DNA of 16,360 nt, from positions 1 to 16,360 of the forward strand of contig DASXZO010000099.1 in assembly GCA_036501845.1 (NCBI GenBank), given 5' to 3'. The notes beneath the pieces are model-generated. The model saw only the letters and a program-made list of their open reading frames with translations. It made no database searches and was not told where the DNA came from. Below, in pieces: positions 1 through 6,694 of this stretch. Position 1 is the stretch's first letter; each line of letters starts with the position of its first letter. The DNA comes from JBBREP01 sp036501845 (GTDB lineage Bacteria; Actinomycetota; Acidimicrobiia; IMCC26256; PALSA-610). A program made the translations under genes and the position numbers.

Positions 1-30
1 ACGGGCTTCTTTTGACTTCTATTATCCAAG

Positions 31-50
31 AAAAACGACGCACGCTGCGT
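31..50 (-). terminator. Weak intrinsic terminator after the SDR gene
   Basis: Read on the minus strand, a 5-bp stem (ACGCA/TGCGT) with a 3-nt loop is followed two bases later by TTTTT. It starts within the SDR stop codon TAA (50-52). The stem is short, so termination efficiency is uncertain, but stem plus U-run placed at a gene end is the expected form. The AT-rich bases 1-30 hold no recognisable gene. Confidence 0.5.
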
Positions 51-886
51 TACAAGCCGGTGAGGCCGCTGTCGACGGCGAGGCCTTGCGCGTTCACGTA
101 GACGCTCTCGTCGCTTATGAAGAACAGTGCCGCGTAGGCCACCTCCCACGCGGTTGCCTGGCGGCCGAACGGGATGCGTGTCGACGCGCGCGACGGGCGA
201 CCCGCGGTGCTGAGCCGGCCGAGCGGCGTGTCGACCAGTCCGGGATACACGATGTTGGCGCGGATGCCGCGCGAGCGACCGTCGAGCGCGACGTTGCGCA
301 TCAACCCGTGCAGTCCGGCCTTCGACGCGTCGTACGCCACGAGCCTCGAGCCCGACTGCAGGCCTGCGATCGACGAGATGAACACCACCGACGAACCGGG
401 CTCGAGCACCGCGAGCGCGGCGCGGCTGCACAACATCGGCCCGCGCAGGTTCGCCGCGAACGTGGCGTCCCACTGTTCGGCAGTCACATTCGCAAGGCCG
501 AGGCCGCCGAGACCGATGCCCACGTTCAATGCCAGGCCGTCGAGACCACCGAGCGCGTGTACCGCCTCGTCGACCATGCGCGCCACGTCGGACTCGTCGG
601 TGATGTCGGCTTCAATCGCGACGGCGCGACTGCCTTCACCGCTCGCCATCGCCACGGTGTCCTGCGCGCTCTCGATGCGCCGGTCGGCGACTGCCACGTG
701 CGCGCCCTCCCGACCGAACAGCAGCGACATCGCGCGCCCGTTGCCGACCGGGTCGGTGTCGGCGTCGTACGTTCGTTGACCGCCGCCCACCACCAGAATG
801 CGCCGGCCCTCCAAGCGGCCGCGCCCCGGCGCCTCACCAGCTGACTCAGCACTCAGCGGTCTCACAAACGGCTCGCGTTCGGGCAT
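50..886 (-). CDS. SDR family NAD(P)-dependent oxidoreductase
   Basis: Classical short-chain dehydrogenase/reductase of 278 aa, predicted to oxidise or reduce an alcohol/ketone with NAD(P). Visible are a Gly-rich nucleotide loop (about residues 33-51: GGG, then a longer than usual insertion, then GNG), an Asp-Ile (94-95) in the usual adenine-contact region, NVG at 121-123 in place of the usual NNAG, Asn146, Ser172, and the YxxxK pair Tyr185/Lys189. The C-terminal PGLVDT segment is also typical. The start chosen is ATG at 886. A CAGAAT box lies 7 nt upstream, which suits a leaderless start, and there is no Shine-Dalgarno. An ATG at 895 would add three residues. The gene diverges from an SRPBCC gene. 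The substrate cannot be told from sequence; it may belong to the nearby catabolic genes. Confidence 0.9.
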   Translation of the reverse strand: MPEREPFVRPLSAESAGEAPGRGRLEGRRILVVGGGQRTYDADTDPVGNGRAMSLLFGREGAHVAVADRRIESAQDTVAMASGEGSRAVAIEADITDESDVARMVDEAVHALGGLDGLALNVGIGLGGLGLANVTAEQWDATFAANLRGPMLCSRAALAVLEPGSSVVFISSIAGLQSGSRLVAYDASKAGLHGLMRNVALDGRSRGIRANIVYPGLVDTPLGRLSTAGRPSRASTRIPFGRQATAWEVAYAALFFISDESVYVNAQGLAVDSGLTGL

Positions 887-893
887 GTGATGC

Positions 894-899
894 ATTCTG
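894..899 (-). promoter_or_regulatory. -10 box of the SDR gene (CAGAAT)
   Basis: On the minus strand CAGAAT matches TATAAT at four of six positions and ends 7 nt before the ATG at 886. Transcription would begin at or next to the start codon. No convincing -35 was seen. Confidence 0.35.
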
Positions 900-908
900 A
901 AGTGCCGG

Positions 909-914
909 TACGCT
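909..914 (+). promoter_or_regulatory. -10 box of the SRPBCC gene (TACGCT)
   Basis: TACGCT fits the TAnnnT pattern and ends 8 nt before ATG 923. There is no Shine-Dalgarno, so a leaderless mRNA is likely. It supports ATG 923 over the upstream GTG 887/ATG 890, which would place the start upstream of the promoter. Confidence 0.4.
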
Positions 915-922
915 CCCCGTCC

Positions 923-1378
923 ATGACCTTCCCCGAGCGCGGCAGCGCGTCACTCGACATCAACGCGGCGCCCGAGGCCGTGTGGGCGCTCGTCGCCGAC
1001 ATCACCCGCATGGGCGAATGGAGCCCGGAGTGCTTCCAGGCCGAGTGGGAGGACGGCGCCACCGTGCCCACGACCGGCGGCCACTTCCACGGTTCGAACC
1101 GGGCCGGCACATTCGAGTGGACGGTGCCGTGCCTCATCACCGAGTGCGAAGCGGGCAAGGTGTTCGAGTTCGTCGCACCGCGGGGCAACCCTGTGGTCAC
1201 TCGCTGGCGCTACGAGTTCGCCGCGAATGCGAACGGCGGCACCACGATCACCGAGTCGTTCGACGCGCCGCTGATCAACACGACCGGCGCCAACGCGAAC
1301 TTCGACGGCCGCTACGAGATGCTGTGCGCGGCCACCGAGACGACGCTGCAGAACATCAAGGCTGCGGCAGAACGCTGA
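923..1378 (+). CDS. SRPBCC family protein (polyketide cyclase/dehydrase-like)
   Basis: A 151-aa protein of the START/Bet v1-like superfamily, a helix-grip fold with a hydrophobic pocket that binds lipids or cyclic ligands. The N-terminal beta strand followed by PEAVWALVADITRMGEWSPE (residues 17-36) is the typical first helix and loop of actinobacterial polyketide_cyc2 proteins. The length matches the family. ATG 923 is chosen because a TACGCT box precedes it by 8 nt. An upstream GTG (887) would overlap the divergent SDR start and is unlikely. The gene ends 3 nt before the convergent CoA-transferase stop. A ligand-binding or accessory role beside the SDR is possible, but no catalytic residues can be named. 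Confidence 0.85.
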   Translation: MTFPERGSASLDINAAPEAVWALVADITRMGEWSPECFQAEWEDGATVPTTGGHFHGSNRAGTFEWTVPCLITECEAGKVFEFVAPRGNPVVTRWRYEFAANANGGTTITESFDAPLINTTGANANFDGRYEMLCAATETTLQNIKAAAER

Positions 1379-1381
1379 GCC

Positions 1382-3064
1382 CTACCCGCGCAGGAACCAA
1401 CCGCGCGGATCCCAGCGCCGTAAGCACGCAACGTCGTCGGGTTCGACGGCAGGAAGCACGCGCACTTCGGGCGCCACGCGCACGTCCCAACCGGTGGCGG
1501 CACGAGCGCGGGCCACGCGCTCGTCGATGGTGTCGGTGCCCGCGGGCACGGCCGTGAGCACCAACTCGCCCGACGCGTCGCCGTCGCCCTTCTCGAAGGT
1601 TCCCAGGTCGGTGACGAGTGCGCGCACGACGCGACCGGGCGACGTGATGTAGGAGCAGTCGGGCGGCGTGCGCTGCGGCGTGAGCAGCGCGACCACGATG
1701 CATTCGGTCGCCGTACTCGCGACATCGTTGCCGCCACCGCTTCCCACAAGGAACGGCCCACCGTCGGCGAGCAGCGACGTGGAGTTGATGTTGCCGAAAC
1801 GATCGATCTGCGCGCCGCCGAGGCAACCGATCGTGGTGGAGCCGTAACCGCCCACGAGCGTGCCGAGCACCGTGGTGGCATCGGACAGCATCGACGTGGT
1901 CGGGAAATTGCGATGGTTCAGCACGAACGGGTCGGCCGGCACCGGCACGTAATCCCACATCCCGATCTCGGCGGTGAGCGTGGTGTGCGCGCCGGCTTCG
2001 CGCGCCCGCAGCACTCCCAGCCAGGCCGCAAGGTTCGCTACGCCTGCGCCCGCGAGCACCGCGTCGGCGTCGAGCTCGATGGCGCGTGCCGCGAGATGAC
2101 GGGCGGCCATCGCGGCCGCCTGCTCCCACGCGTTCGGCGGCGCGTCGAGATCGGGCACGTACATCGCTTCGTCGGTGCGCCACGACTCGCCATCCGATTT
2201 GGCGCGCAGCGCGTCGAGCCGGTCGGCACCGACCTTGGCGAGGTACTGCTCCTGGGTCTCGATGTCGAGCACCCACTCGCGGATCCATTCGTCGTAGTCG
2301 TCGCCGCGCGTGGCCGCGCGTATGTCCACCCAGCCCTCGTAGTCCTCGCCGTAGCCGTCGACCGGAAGCGCGCCGGTGTAGAGACCGCCGGGGTGCGCGC
2401 CGAACGGCGTCTCCACCACCGCGAGCACGCGGTGCGCAGGAATACGCACGAGATGCGACCACGGGCGGATGTCGTCGACGATGCGCTCGACGGTGACGAT
2501 CGCGCCGCGACGCGCGGCGAGCGCGCCCCACACGCCTTCGAGCAGCGGTGGGTGGATCGCGACGTTGCCGGCCCGGTCGGCCACCGGTGCGTGGAGCAGC
2601 GCGACGTCGGGCTGCATCGGCGACAGCAGACCAACCTCGCCGAACGGGGTATTGACACGCGCGTAACCGTCGTTCTGCTCCATCGAGCTGCCCTCGATCG
2701 AGCGGGTGACAACGGCGGGCAAACCTCGTGCCGCGGCCTCGAGCCGCTGCGCGAACGCCAGGAACGACCAGTGCTCGACCTCGACCGACCCGTCGGCATA
2801 CGCCTTTTGAAAGTGGCGGTTCGGCGTGAAGTTTGGAAACGTGTCGCCGCTGTAGCCGGTGACGACGCGCCGCACGAGCCCGCCCCGGAAAAACAACGCG
2901 CCGAGGCTCGACAGCGACAGCATCACCAATTCGAACTCGGGATCGCGCCCCCACCACTGACGCACCACCTCGCGCGCCGCGGCGGTCCAACGGTTGTTCC
3001 CGACAACGAGATGCAACGAATCGCCGGCTTGCACATGCTGTGCAATCGCGTCGGTCAACGACAT
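1382..3064 (-). CDS. Single-chain CoA-transferase (fused alpha and beta subunits)
   Basis: A 560-aa protein with two class I CoA-transferase/IpdAB-type halves in one chain. The alpha-like half (about 1-290) has the early VGNNRW loop and the VERIVDD...AVVETPFGAHPGG block that resembles IpdA/GctA. The beta-like half (about 310-540) has LTAEIGMW with Glu366, in the region where CoA-transferases carry the catalytic Glu, and GGAQIDRFGNIN (416-427), a hallmark of the beta family. The reaction is probably CoA transfer between acids, or hydrolytic ring opening of a cyclic CoA ester as in IpdAB. Start: ATG 3064; an in-frame TTG at 3082 would add six residues. In most relatives I know of the halves are separate genes. 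It diverges from the LLM-ETF operon, which suggests a shared pathway. Confidence 0.85.
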   Translation of the reverse strand: MSLTDAIAQHVQAGDSLHLVVGNNRWTAAAREVVRQWWGRDPEFELVMLSLSSLGALFFRGGLVRRVVTGYSGDTFPNFTPNRHFQKAYADGSVEVEHWSFLAFAQRLEAAARGLPAVVTRSIEGSSMEQNDGYARVNTPFGEVGLLSPMQPDVALLHAPVADRAGNVAIHPPLLEGVWGALAARRGAIVTVERIVDDIRPWSHLVRIPAHRVLAVVETPFGAHPGGLYTGALPVDGYGEDYEGWVDIRAATRGDDYDEWIREWVLDIETQEQYLAKVGADRLDALRAKSDGESWRTDEAMYVPDLDAPPNAWEQAAAMAARHLAARAIELDADAVLAGAGVANLAAWLGVLRAREAGAHTTLTAEIGMWDYVPVPADPFVLNHRNFPTTSMLSDATTVLGTLVGGYGSTTIGCLGGAQIDRFGNINSTSLLADGGPFLVGSGGGNDVASTATECIVVALLTPQRTPPDCSYITSPGRVVRALVTDLGTFEKGDGDASGELVLTAVPAGTDTIDERVARARAATGWDVRVAPEVRVLPAVEPDDVACLRRWDPRGWFLRG

Positions 3065-3116
3065 TTGCAGATCACTCGTCAAGAAAGTGCAAGGTAGCGT
3101 TGACGCCGCCGACGAC

Positions 3117-3140
3117 GCGATGTATCGCGCGATGTGTCGC
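3117..3140. repeat. Two tandem 12-bp dyads, candidate operator
   Basis: GCGATGTATCGC is followed directly by GCGATGTGTCGC, which differs at one base. The first unit is a perfect dyad (GCGAT/ATCGC around GT); the second has one arm mismatch. The pair sits between the CoA-transferase gene and a TAAAAT box on the same strand, about where transcription from that box would start. This is the form of a tandem operator for a dimeric repressor. The regulator is not in the window. Confidence 0.5.
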
Positions 3141-3148
3141 CCGTCACG

Positions 3149-3154
3149 ATTTTA
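3149..3154 (-). promoter_or_regulatory. -10 box TAAAAT, likely promoter of the CoA-transferase gene
   Basis: On the minus strand TAAAAT matches TATAAT at five of six positions inside a locally AT-rich patch. The predicted start would be near 3142, at the edge of the tandem dyads, giving a leader of about 78 nt to ATG 3064. No clear -35 is visible. A second candidate, TACCTT at 3091-3096 (minus), would start near 3083. The same patch read on the plus strand contains TACAAT (3153-3158). Confidence 0.4.
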
Positions 3155-3236
3155 CAATGCGACTGCCAACGCTCGCCCCTGAGCGCATCTACAGCGCCCG
3201 CGCCGAACCCGATTCGGACCGGCGCGCGCCCCGTCG

Positions 3237-3242
3237 TATAGT
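3237..3242 (+). promoter_or_regulatory. -10 box TATAGT upstream of the hairpin RNA
   Basis: TATAGT matches TATAAT at five of six positions, with a predicted start near 3248-3250. A dyad CCGAA-N5-TTCGG (3203-3217) covers the -35 region and may be an operator or part of a degenerate -35. The transcript would begin with the GC-rich hairpin at 3247-3293. Confidence 0.5.
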
Positions 3243-3246
3243 GCTC

Positions 3247-3305
3247 GGCGGGCAGGAGCCTCGGAGGTGCCCCCACCACCCCCGAGGCCCGCCCACCTTT
3301 TCTTT
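3247..3305 (+). ncRNA. Candidate small RNA or leader with a C-rich hairpin and T-tract
   Basis: GGCGGG (3247-3252) can pair with CCCGCC (3288-3293). CCTCGG (3259-3264) pairs with CCGAGG (3282-3287). GGTG (3266-3269) pairs with CACC (3277-3280). The result is a long stem with one 6-nt bulge, an A/C mismatch and a C-rich loop. It is followed by CCTTTTCTTTCTCTG, which resembles an intrinsic terminator. With TATAGT just upstream, this could be a short independent RNA or an attenuator ahead of the LLM-ETF operon. The C-rich loop recalls actinobacterial 6C RNA, but I cannot confirm that family by eye. Confidence 0.4.
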
Positions 3306-3358
3306 CTCTGTTCCTTTCGCACCATCCGACTCCCGCGCGACAACCATCGCTCGCGAGT

Positions 3359-3364
3359 TACGTT
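3359..3364 (+). promoter_or_regulatory. -10 box TACGTT just before the LLM gene
   Basis: TACGTT (TAnnnT) ends 6 nt before ATG 3371 and no Shine-Dalgarno is present, which suits a leaderless operon start. It would make the LLM-ETF operon independent of the TATAGT promoter at 3237. Confidence 0.35.
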
Positions 3365-3370
3365 GCTGAG

Positions 3371-4261
3371 ATGCATCTCAAGCTCGGCATCGTCACACCG
3401 GTGCTCACGATGCTGCCGCGCGCGCACGCCACTTGGGAGGAGACCGCGGGCTTCGGCGACGTTGTCACGATCGCGCGCGCAGCCGATGCACTCGGCTACC
3501 ACCATCTCACGTGTAGCGAGCACGTCGCGATCCCTGCCGATGTCGCGGCGGTGCGCGGGGGCCGCTACTACGACCCGCTCGCGACGTTCGGTTATCTCGC
3601 GGCGCGCACCGAGCGCATCCGCCTCGCGACGCATGTGCTCGTGCTCGGTTACCACCACCCGCTCGAGATCGCCAAGCGTTACGGCACGCTCGACGCGGTG
3701 AGTGGCGGCCGCCTGATTCTCGGTGTGGGTGTCGGCTCGCTCGAGCCCGAGTTTGCCCTGCTCGGTGCCGATTTCGCCGAGCGCGGCGCGCGGGCCGACG
3801 AGGCGCTGGTGGCGCTCCGCGACGGCTTCGCGCAATCCCAACCCGAGCACAACGGCACCTACTTCGAGTACTCCGGCCTGGTGGTTGACCCTTGCGGCGT
3901 GCAACCTCGGGTGCCCCTGTGGATCGGCGGCCGCACGGCGCGATCACTGCGGCGCGCGGTCGAGCTGGCCGACGGTTGGGCGCCGTTCGGCTTGTCGCTC
4001 GACGAGATCGTGACCATGCTCGAACGCGCGCGCACCACGCCGGCGTGGGAATCACGTGCGACGCCGATCGACGTGTTGCTCCAGCCCGAACGAGCCATCG
4101 ACCCCACCGACGACGGCGAAGGAACGCGCGCCGTGCTGCGTGCGCTCGTCGCTGCCGGCGCCACTGGCGTGAACGCGCGGTTCGTGCATCACTCGCTCTC
4201 GCACTACCTCGAACAGCTCGACGCGTTCACCGCCGCGGTGGCCGCCGACTCACGCGCGTAG
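3371..4261 (+). CDS. LLM class flavin/F420-dependent oxidoreductase
   Basis: A 296-aa TIM-barrel oxidoreductase of the luciferase-like monooxygenase superfamily, close in pattern to the actinobacterial F420-dependent TIGR03619 type. Visible are SEHVAIP (49-55), the RYYDPLATFGYLAARTERIR block (65-84) and SGGRLILGVGVG (111-122), the usual cofactor-phosphate region. These are followed by PLWIGG and ADGWAPFG in the C-terminal half. The likely role is hydride transfer with F420H2 or FMN on a catabolic intermediate. ATG 3371 follows a TACGTT box by 6 nt. The fused ETF gene begins 10 nt after its stop, so the two are probably co-transcribed. Whether the cofactor is F420 or FMN cannot be decided from sequence alone. 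Confidence 0.88.
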   Translation: MHLKLGIVTPVLTMLPRAHATWEETAGFGDVVTIARAADALGYHHLTCSEHVAIPADVAAVRGGRYYDPLATFGYLAARTERIRLATHVLVLGYHHPLEIAKRYGTLDAVSGGRLILGVGVGSLEPEFALLGADFAERGARADEALVALRDGFAQSQPEHNGTYFEYSGLVVDPCGVQPRVPLWIGGRTARSLRRAVELADGWAPFGLSLDEIVTMLERARTTPAWESRATPIDVLLQPERAIDPTDDGEGTRAVLRALVAAGATGVNARFVHHSLSHYLEQLDAFTAAVAADSRA

Positions 4262-4271
4262 TTTCTCTTCC

Positions 4272-6062
4272 ATGCGCATCGCCGCGCTCGTGAAGCAGAT
4301 CCCGCAGTTCGAGGCCATGACGCTCGGCGTCGACGGCCGGCTCGTGCGCGAGGGTCTCGAGCTCGAGATGAACGCCTACTGCCGCCGCGCCGTGGCCGAG
4401 GCCGTCGAGCTGGTGCGCGAGCACGGTGGCGAAATGGTGGTGTTCACGCTCGGACCTCCGAGCGCCGACGACGTGCTCCGCGAAGCGATCGCGTGGGCCG
4501 ACGAGCACGGCCTCACGCCGGAGCAGGCGCGCGGTGTGCACGTGTGCGACACGGCGTTCGCAGGCAGCGACACGCTGGCAACAGCACGCGCGCTGCGCGC
4601 TGCACTCGCACACGAAGGCGATTTCGATCTCGTGCTGTGCGGCCGCAACTCGGTCGACGCCGACACGGGCCAGGTCGGCCCGGAACTCGCCGAGTTGCTC
4701 GACATGGCGTTCATCACCAACGCTCGCCACCTCACGGTCGAACCGGCCGGCGGCGGCGCGGTGCACGCGCGCAGCGAGGCCGACGACGGCTTCGCGCAGC
4801 TGCGCACCACGATGCCGGCCGTGGTGAGCTGTGCGGAACGCCTCATCGACCCGTGCAAGGTCGATCCCGACCGGCGAGCGCGGGTCGAGCCGGATCGCGT
4901 CGTGCGGCTGGCGGCCGGCGCGCTCGGCCCGGGCCCATGGGGTGCCGACGGAAGTCCCACGAGCGTCGGCCGCGTGCGCGTGCTCGAGCACGCGCGTGCA
5001 CAACTGTGCACACCCGAACTGCCGGTGGCCGAACAGGTGGCCCAGGCGGTTGCGCTGCTGCGCGAACGCGGCGCGTTCACTGCGCCCACCGAACCCGAGC
5101 TCCCGGTGGTTCCCGGACCGCACGGCCTCTGGGGGCCGGCGGTCGTCGTGGTGGTCGAGCCCGACCGCGCGAGCCTCACCGCCGAACTGCTGAGCGCGGC
5201 CGCGGAGATCGCCGAGCAGATCGAGGGGCATGTAGTGGCCTTCGGCACCGGCGGCGCCGACGTCGACGACCTTGGCGCACGAGGCGCCGACCGCGTGGTG
5301 ATCCACGACGCTCGCGTCGAGGAACGGGTGGCGCACGCGCTGCGCGACTGGTCGATCGAGCACGACCCGTGGGCGGTGCTCTCGCCGAGCACCACCTGGG
5401 GCCGCGAGGTGACCGCGCGGGCCGCGGCCCAACTCGGTGCGGGACTCACCGGCGACGCGGTGGAGCTCGAAGTGGCCGCCGACGGCCGTCTCGTTGCCTG
5501 GAAGCCGGCGTTCGGCGGTGCGCTCGTGGCCGCGATCCGTTGCGCGTCGGCGGTGCAGATGGTCACGGTGCGCGCCGGGATGCTCGCCGCGCTCGCACCG
5601 CGCGCGTTCCGTCCCGAGAGCACCGCGGTGCACCACTACGACCAGAGCCGGGTGGAGGTGCTCGCCCGCGCTCGCGACGACGACCTCGACGTGCTGGCCG
5701 ACGCCGAGACCGTGCTCGCGGTCGGCCAGGGCGTCGACCCCGCGCGTTACGACGAGCTCGAACCGCTGCGGCGCGCGCTCCATGCCCAGATCGGCGCCAC
5801 CCGCAAGGTCACCGACAAGGGTTGGTTGCCGCGGGCGCGCCAGATCGGCATCACCGGCCGGTCGGTGTCGCCGCGTCTGCTCGTGAGCATCGGCGCGGGC
5901 GGCAAGTTCAACCACAGCGTCGGCTTCCGCAACGCCGCGCACGTGCTCGCGATCAATCCCGAGCCGAAGGCGCCGATCTTTGGTTTCGCCGACGTGGGAA
6001 TCGTGGCGAAGTGGGACGAGGCGATCCCGCTGCTCGTCGACGCCATCGACGAGCTCAGTTAG
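4272..6062 (+). CDS. Fused electron-transfer flavoprotein (EtfB-EtfA in one chain)
   Basis: A 596-aa protein joining both ETF subunits. The beta part (about 1-250) opens with MRIAALVKQIP and has GRNSVDADTGQVGPELAELL (124-143). The alpha part (about 285-596) has STTWGREVTARAAAQLGAGL (373-392), conserved Arg511, QIGITG (524-529) and INPEPKAPIFGFADVGIV (561-578). It should carry electrons by FAD from a dehydrogenase to a quinone reductase or other acceptor. Two oddities: the FAD loop normally written GISGAIQH reads GAGGKFNH (541-548), and the beta recognition loop (LPNIMKAKK in acyl-CoA dehydrogenase ETFs) is absent, with LIDPCKVDPDRRARV in its place (191-205). The co-transcribed LLM enzyme is the nearest candidate partner. 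The stop overlaps the convergent doxX-like stop by 8 nt. Confidence 0.88.
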   Translation: MRIAALVKQIPQFEAMTLGVDGRLVREGLELEMNAYCRRAVAEAVELVREHGGEMVVFTLGPPSADDVLREAIAWADEHGLTPEQARGVHVCDTAFAGSDTLATARALRAALAHEGDFDLVLCGRNSVDADTGQVGPELAELLDMAFITNARHLTVEPAGGGAVHARSEADDGFAQLRTTMPAVVSCAERLIDPCKVDPDRRARVEPDRVVRLAAGALGPGPWGADGSPTSVGRVRVLEHARAQLCTPELPVAEQVAQAVALLRERGAFTAPTEPELPVVPGPHGLWGPAVVVVVEPDRASLTAELLSAAAEIAEQIEGHVVAFGTGGADVDDLGARGADRVVIHDARVEERVAHALRDWSIEHDPWAVLSPSTTWGREVTARAAAQLGAGLTGDAVELEVAADGRLVAWKPAFGGALVAAIRCASAVQMVTVRAGMLAALAPRAFRPESTAVHHYDQSRVEVLARARDDDLDVLADAETVLAVGQGVDPARYDELEPLRRALHAQIGATRKVTDKGWLPRARQIGITGRSVSPRLLVSIGAGGKFNHSVGFRNAAHVLAINPEPKAPIFGFADVGIVAKWDEAIPLLVDAIDELS

Positions 6063-6603
6063 ACGTCGACGTCTTCTCCGGTCGCCAGAACAGCCCCACG
6101 ATCGCGAGTGCGCTGCCCACGCCGAGCACGAGCGTGACCCAGAAACCCGCGGCGGAATACTGCGAGATCGGGTACTTCAGCGCCTTGTCGAGCGAGAACT
6201 TGCCGGCGCCGAGCGTGCCGAGCACGAGCGACATGCTCACGATCATCAGCACATACTCGTAGCCCTCACCCTTGTTGAAGATGAAGAAGCCGTTCTTCCA
6301 GTGGTTCGTGATCAGCGCCACGAGCAGCGTGCCCATCACCGCACCTGCCGCCACCGGCACGAGCAGACCCACCACGAGCATCCCGCCGGCGATCAGCTCG
6401 GTGAGGCTGGCCAGCCAGGCGTGCATGATGCCGGGCTTCATGCCGAGGCTCTCGAACCAGCCCGCGGTGCCCGCGATCTTGCCGCCGCCGTAGATGTGGC
6501 GGTAGCCGTGCATCATCACGGTGACGCCGAGCGACAGGCGCATGATGAGCAGCGCGAGGCCGATGACCTTGTCGCCGGGATGGCCGATGGAGGCGAGCAA
6601 CAT
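6055..6603 (-). CDS. DoxX family integral membrane protein
   Basis: A 182-aa hydrophobic protein with about four transmembrane segments (roughly residues 12-32, 63-83, 84-100 and 117-135) and a further one near the C terminus (about 153-175). VTVMMHGYRHIYGGGKIAGTAGWF and the TELIAGGMLVVGLLVP block are the usual DoxX signature. Family members sit in the cytoplasmic membrane; some take part in thiosulfate-quinone oxidation or redox stress membrane complexes, but most have no known role. ATG 6603 is chosen because AAGGAG lies 4 nt upstream; the longer reading frame to 6639 lacks such a site. The gene diverges from the amidohydrolase and converges on the ETF gene with an 8-nt overlap of stops. 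Confidence 0.87.
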   Translation of the reverse strand: MLLASIGHPGDKVIGLALLIMRLSLGVTVMMHGYRHIYGGGKIAGTAGWFESLGMKPGIMHAWLASLTELIAGGMLVVGLLVPVAAGAVMGTLLVALITNHWKNGFFIFNKGEGYEYVLMIVSMSLVLGTLGAGKFSLDKALKYPISQYSAAGFWVTLVLGVGSALAIVGLFWRPEKTSTSN

Positions 6604-6607
6604 GGCG

Positions 6608-6613
6608 CTCCTT
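6608..6613 (-). promoter_or_regulatory. Shine-Dalgarno AAGGAG of the DoxX gene
   Basis: A perfect AAGGAG on the minus strand with 4 nt to ATG 6603. It decides the start. Confidence 0.7.
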
Positions 6614-6650
6614 CTACCACCGTCCGCTGTCGCGCACACGGAACTCGCTG

Positions 6651-6656
6651 TAAGGT
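6651..6656 (+). promoter_or_regulatory. -10 box TAAGGT of the amidohydrolase gene
   Basis: TAAGGT fits TAnnnT and has CTGTCG at 6627-6632, 18 nt upstream, as a possible -35. The predicted start is near 6663, leaving a leader of about 30 nt that carries the AAGGAG ribosome site. Confidence 0.4.
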
Positions 6657-6682
6657 GACACGAGCGTCAGTTGCGCCGCGCG

Positions 6683-6688
6683 AAGGAG
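6683..6688 (+). promoter_or_regulatory. Shine-Dalgarno AAGGAG of the amidohydrolase gene
   Basis: AAGGAG lies 6 nt before ATG 6695 and 3 nt before ATG 6692. It excludes the upstream TTG at 6671, whose codons would run through the site. Confidence 0.7.
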
Positions 6689-6694
6689 TCGATG

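Noticed and set aside
1913..3097. 394-codon plus-strand frame opposite the CoA-transferase
   Set aside because: Antisense shadow of a recognisable two-domain enzyme.
3040..3369. Short plus-strand frames in the 3065-3370 regulatory region
   Set aside because: The translations are Arg/Pro-rich and read through the hairpin; the region is better explained by promoters, operator repeats and an RNA hairpin.
4227..5942. 571-codon open frame on the minus strand opposite the fused ETF gene
   Set aside because: It is the antisense shadow of a clear ETF gene in high-GC DNA; its translation is rich in His/Arg/Asp and has no family motif.
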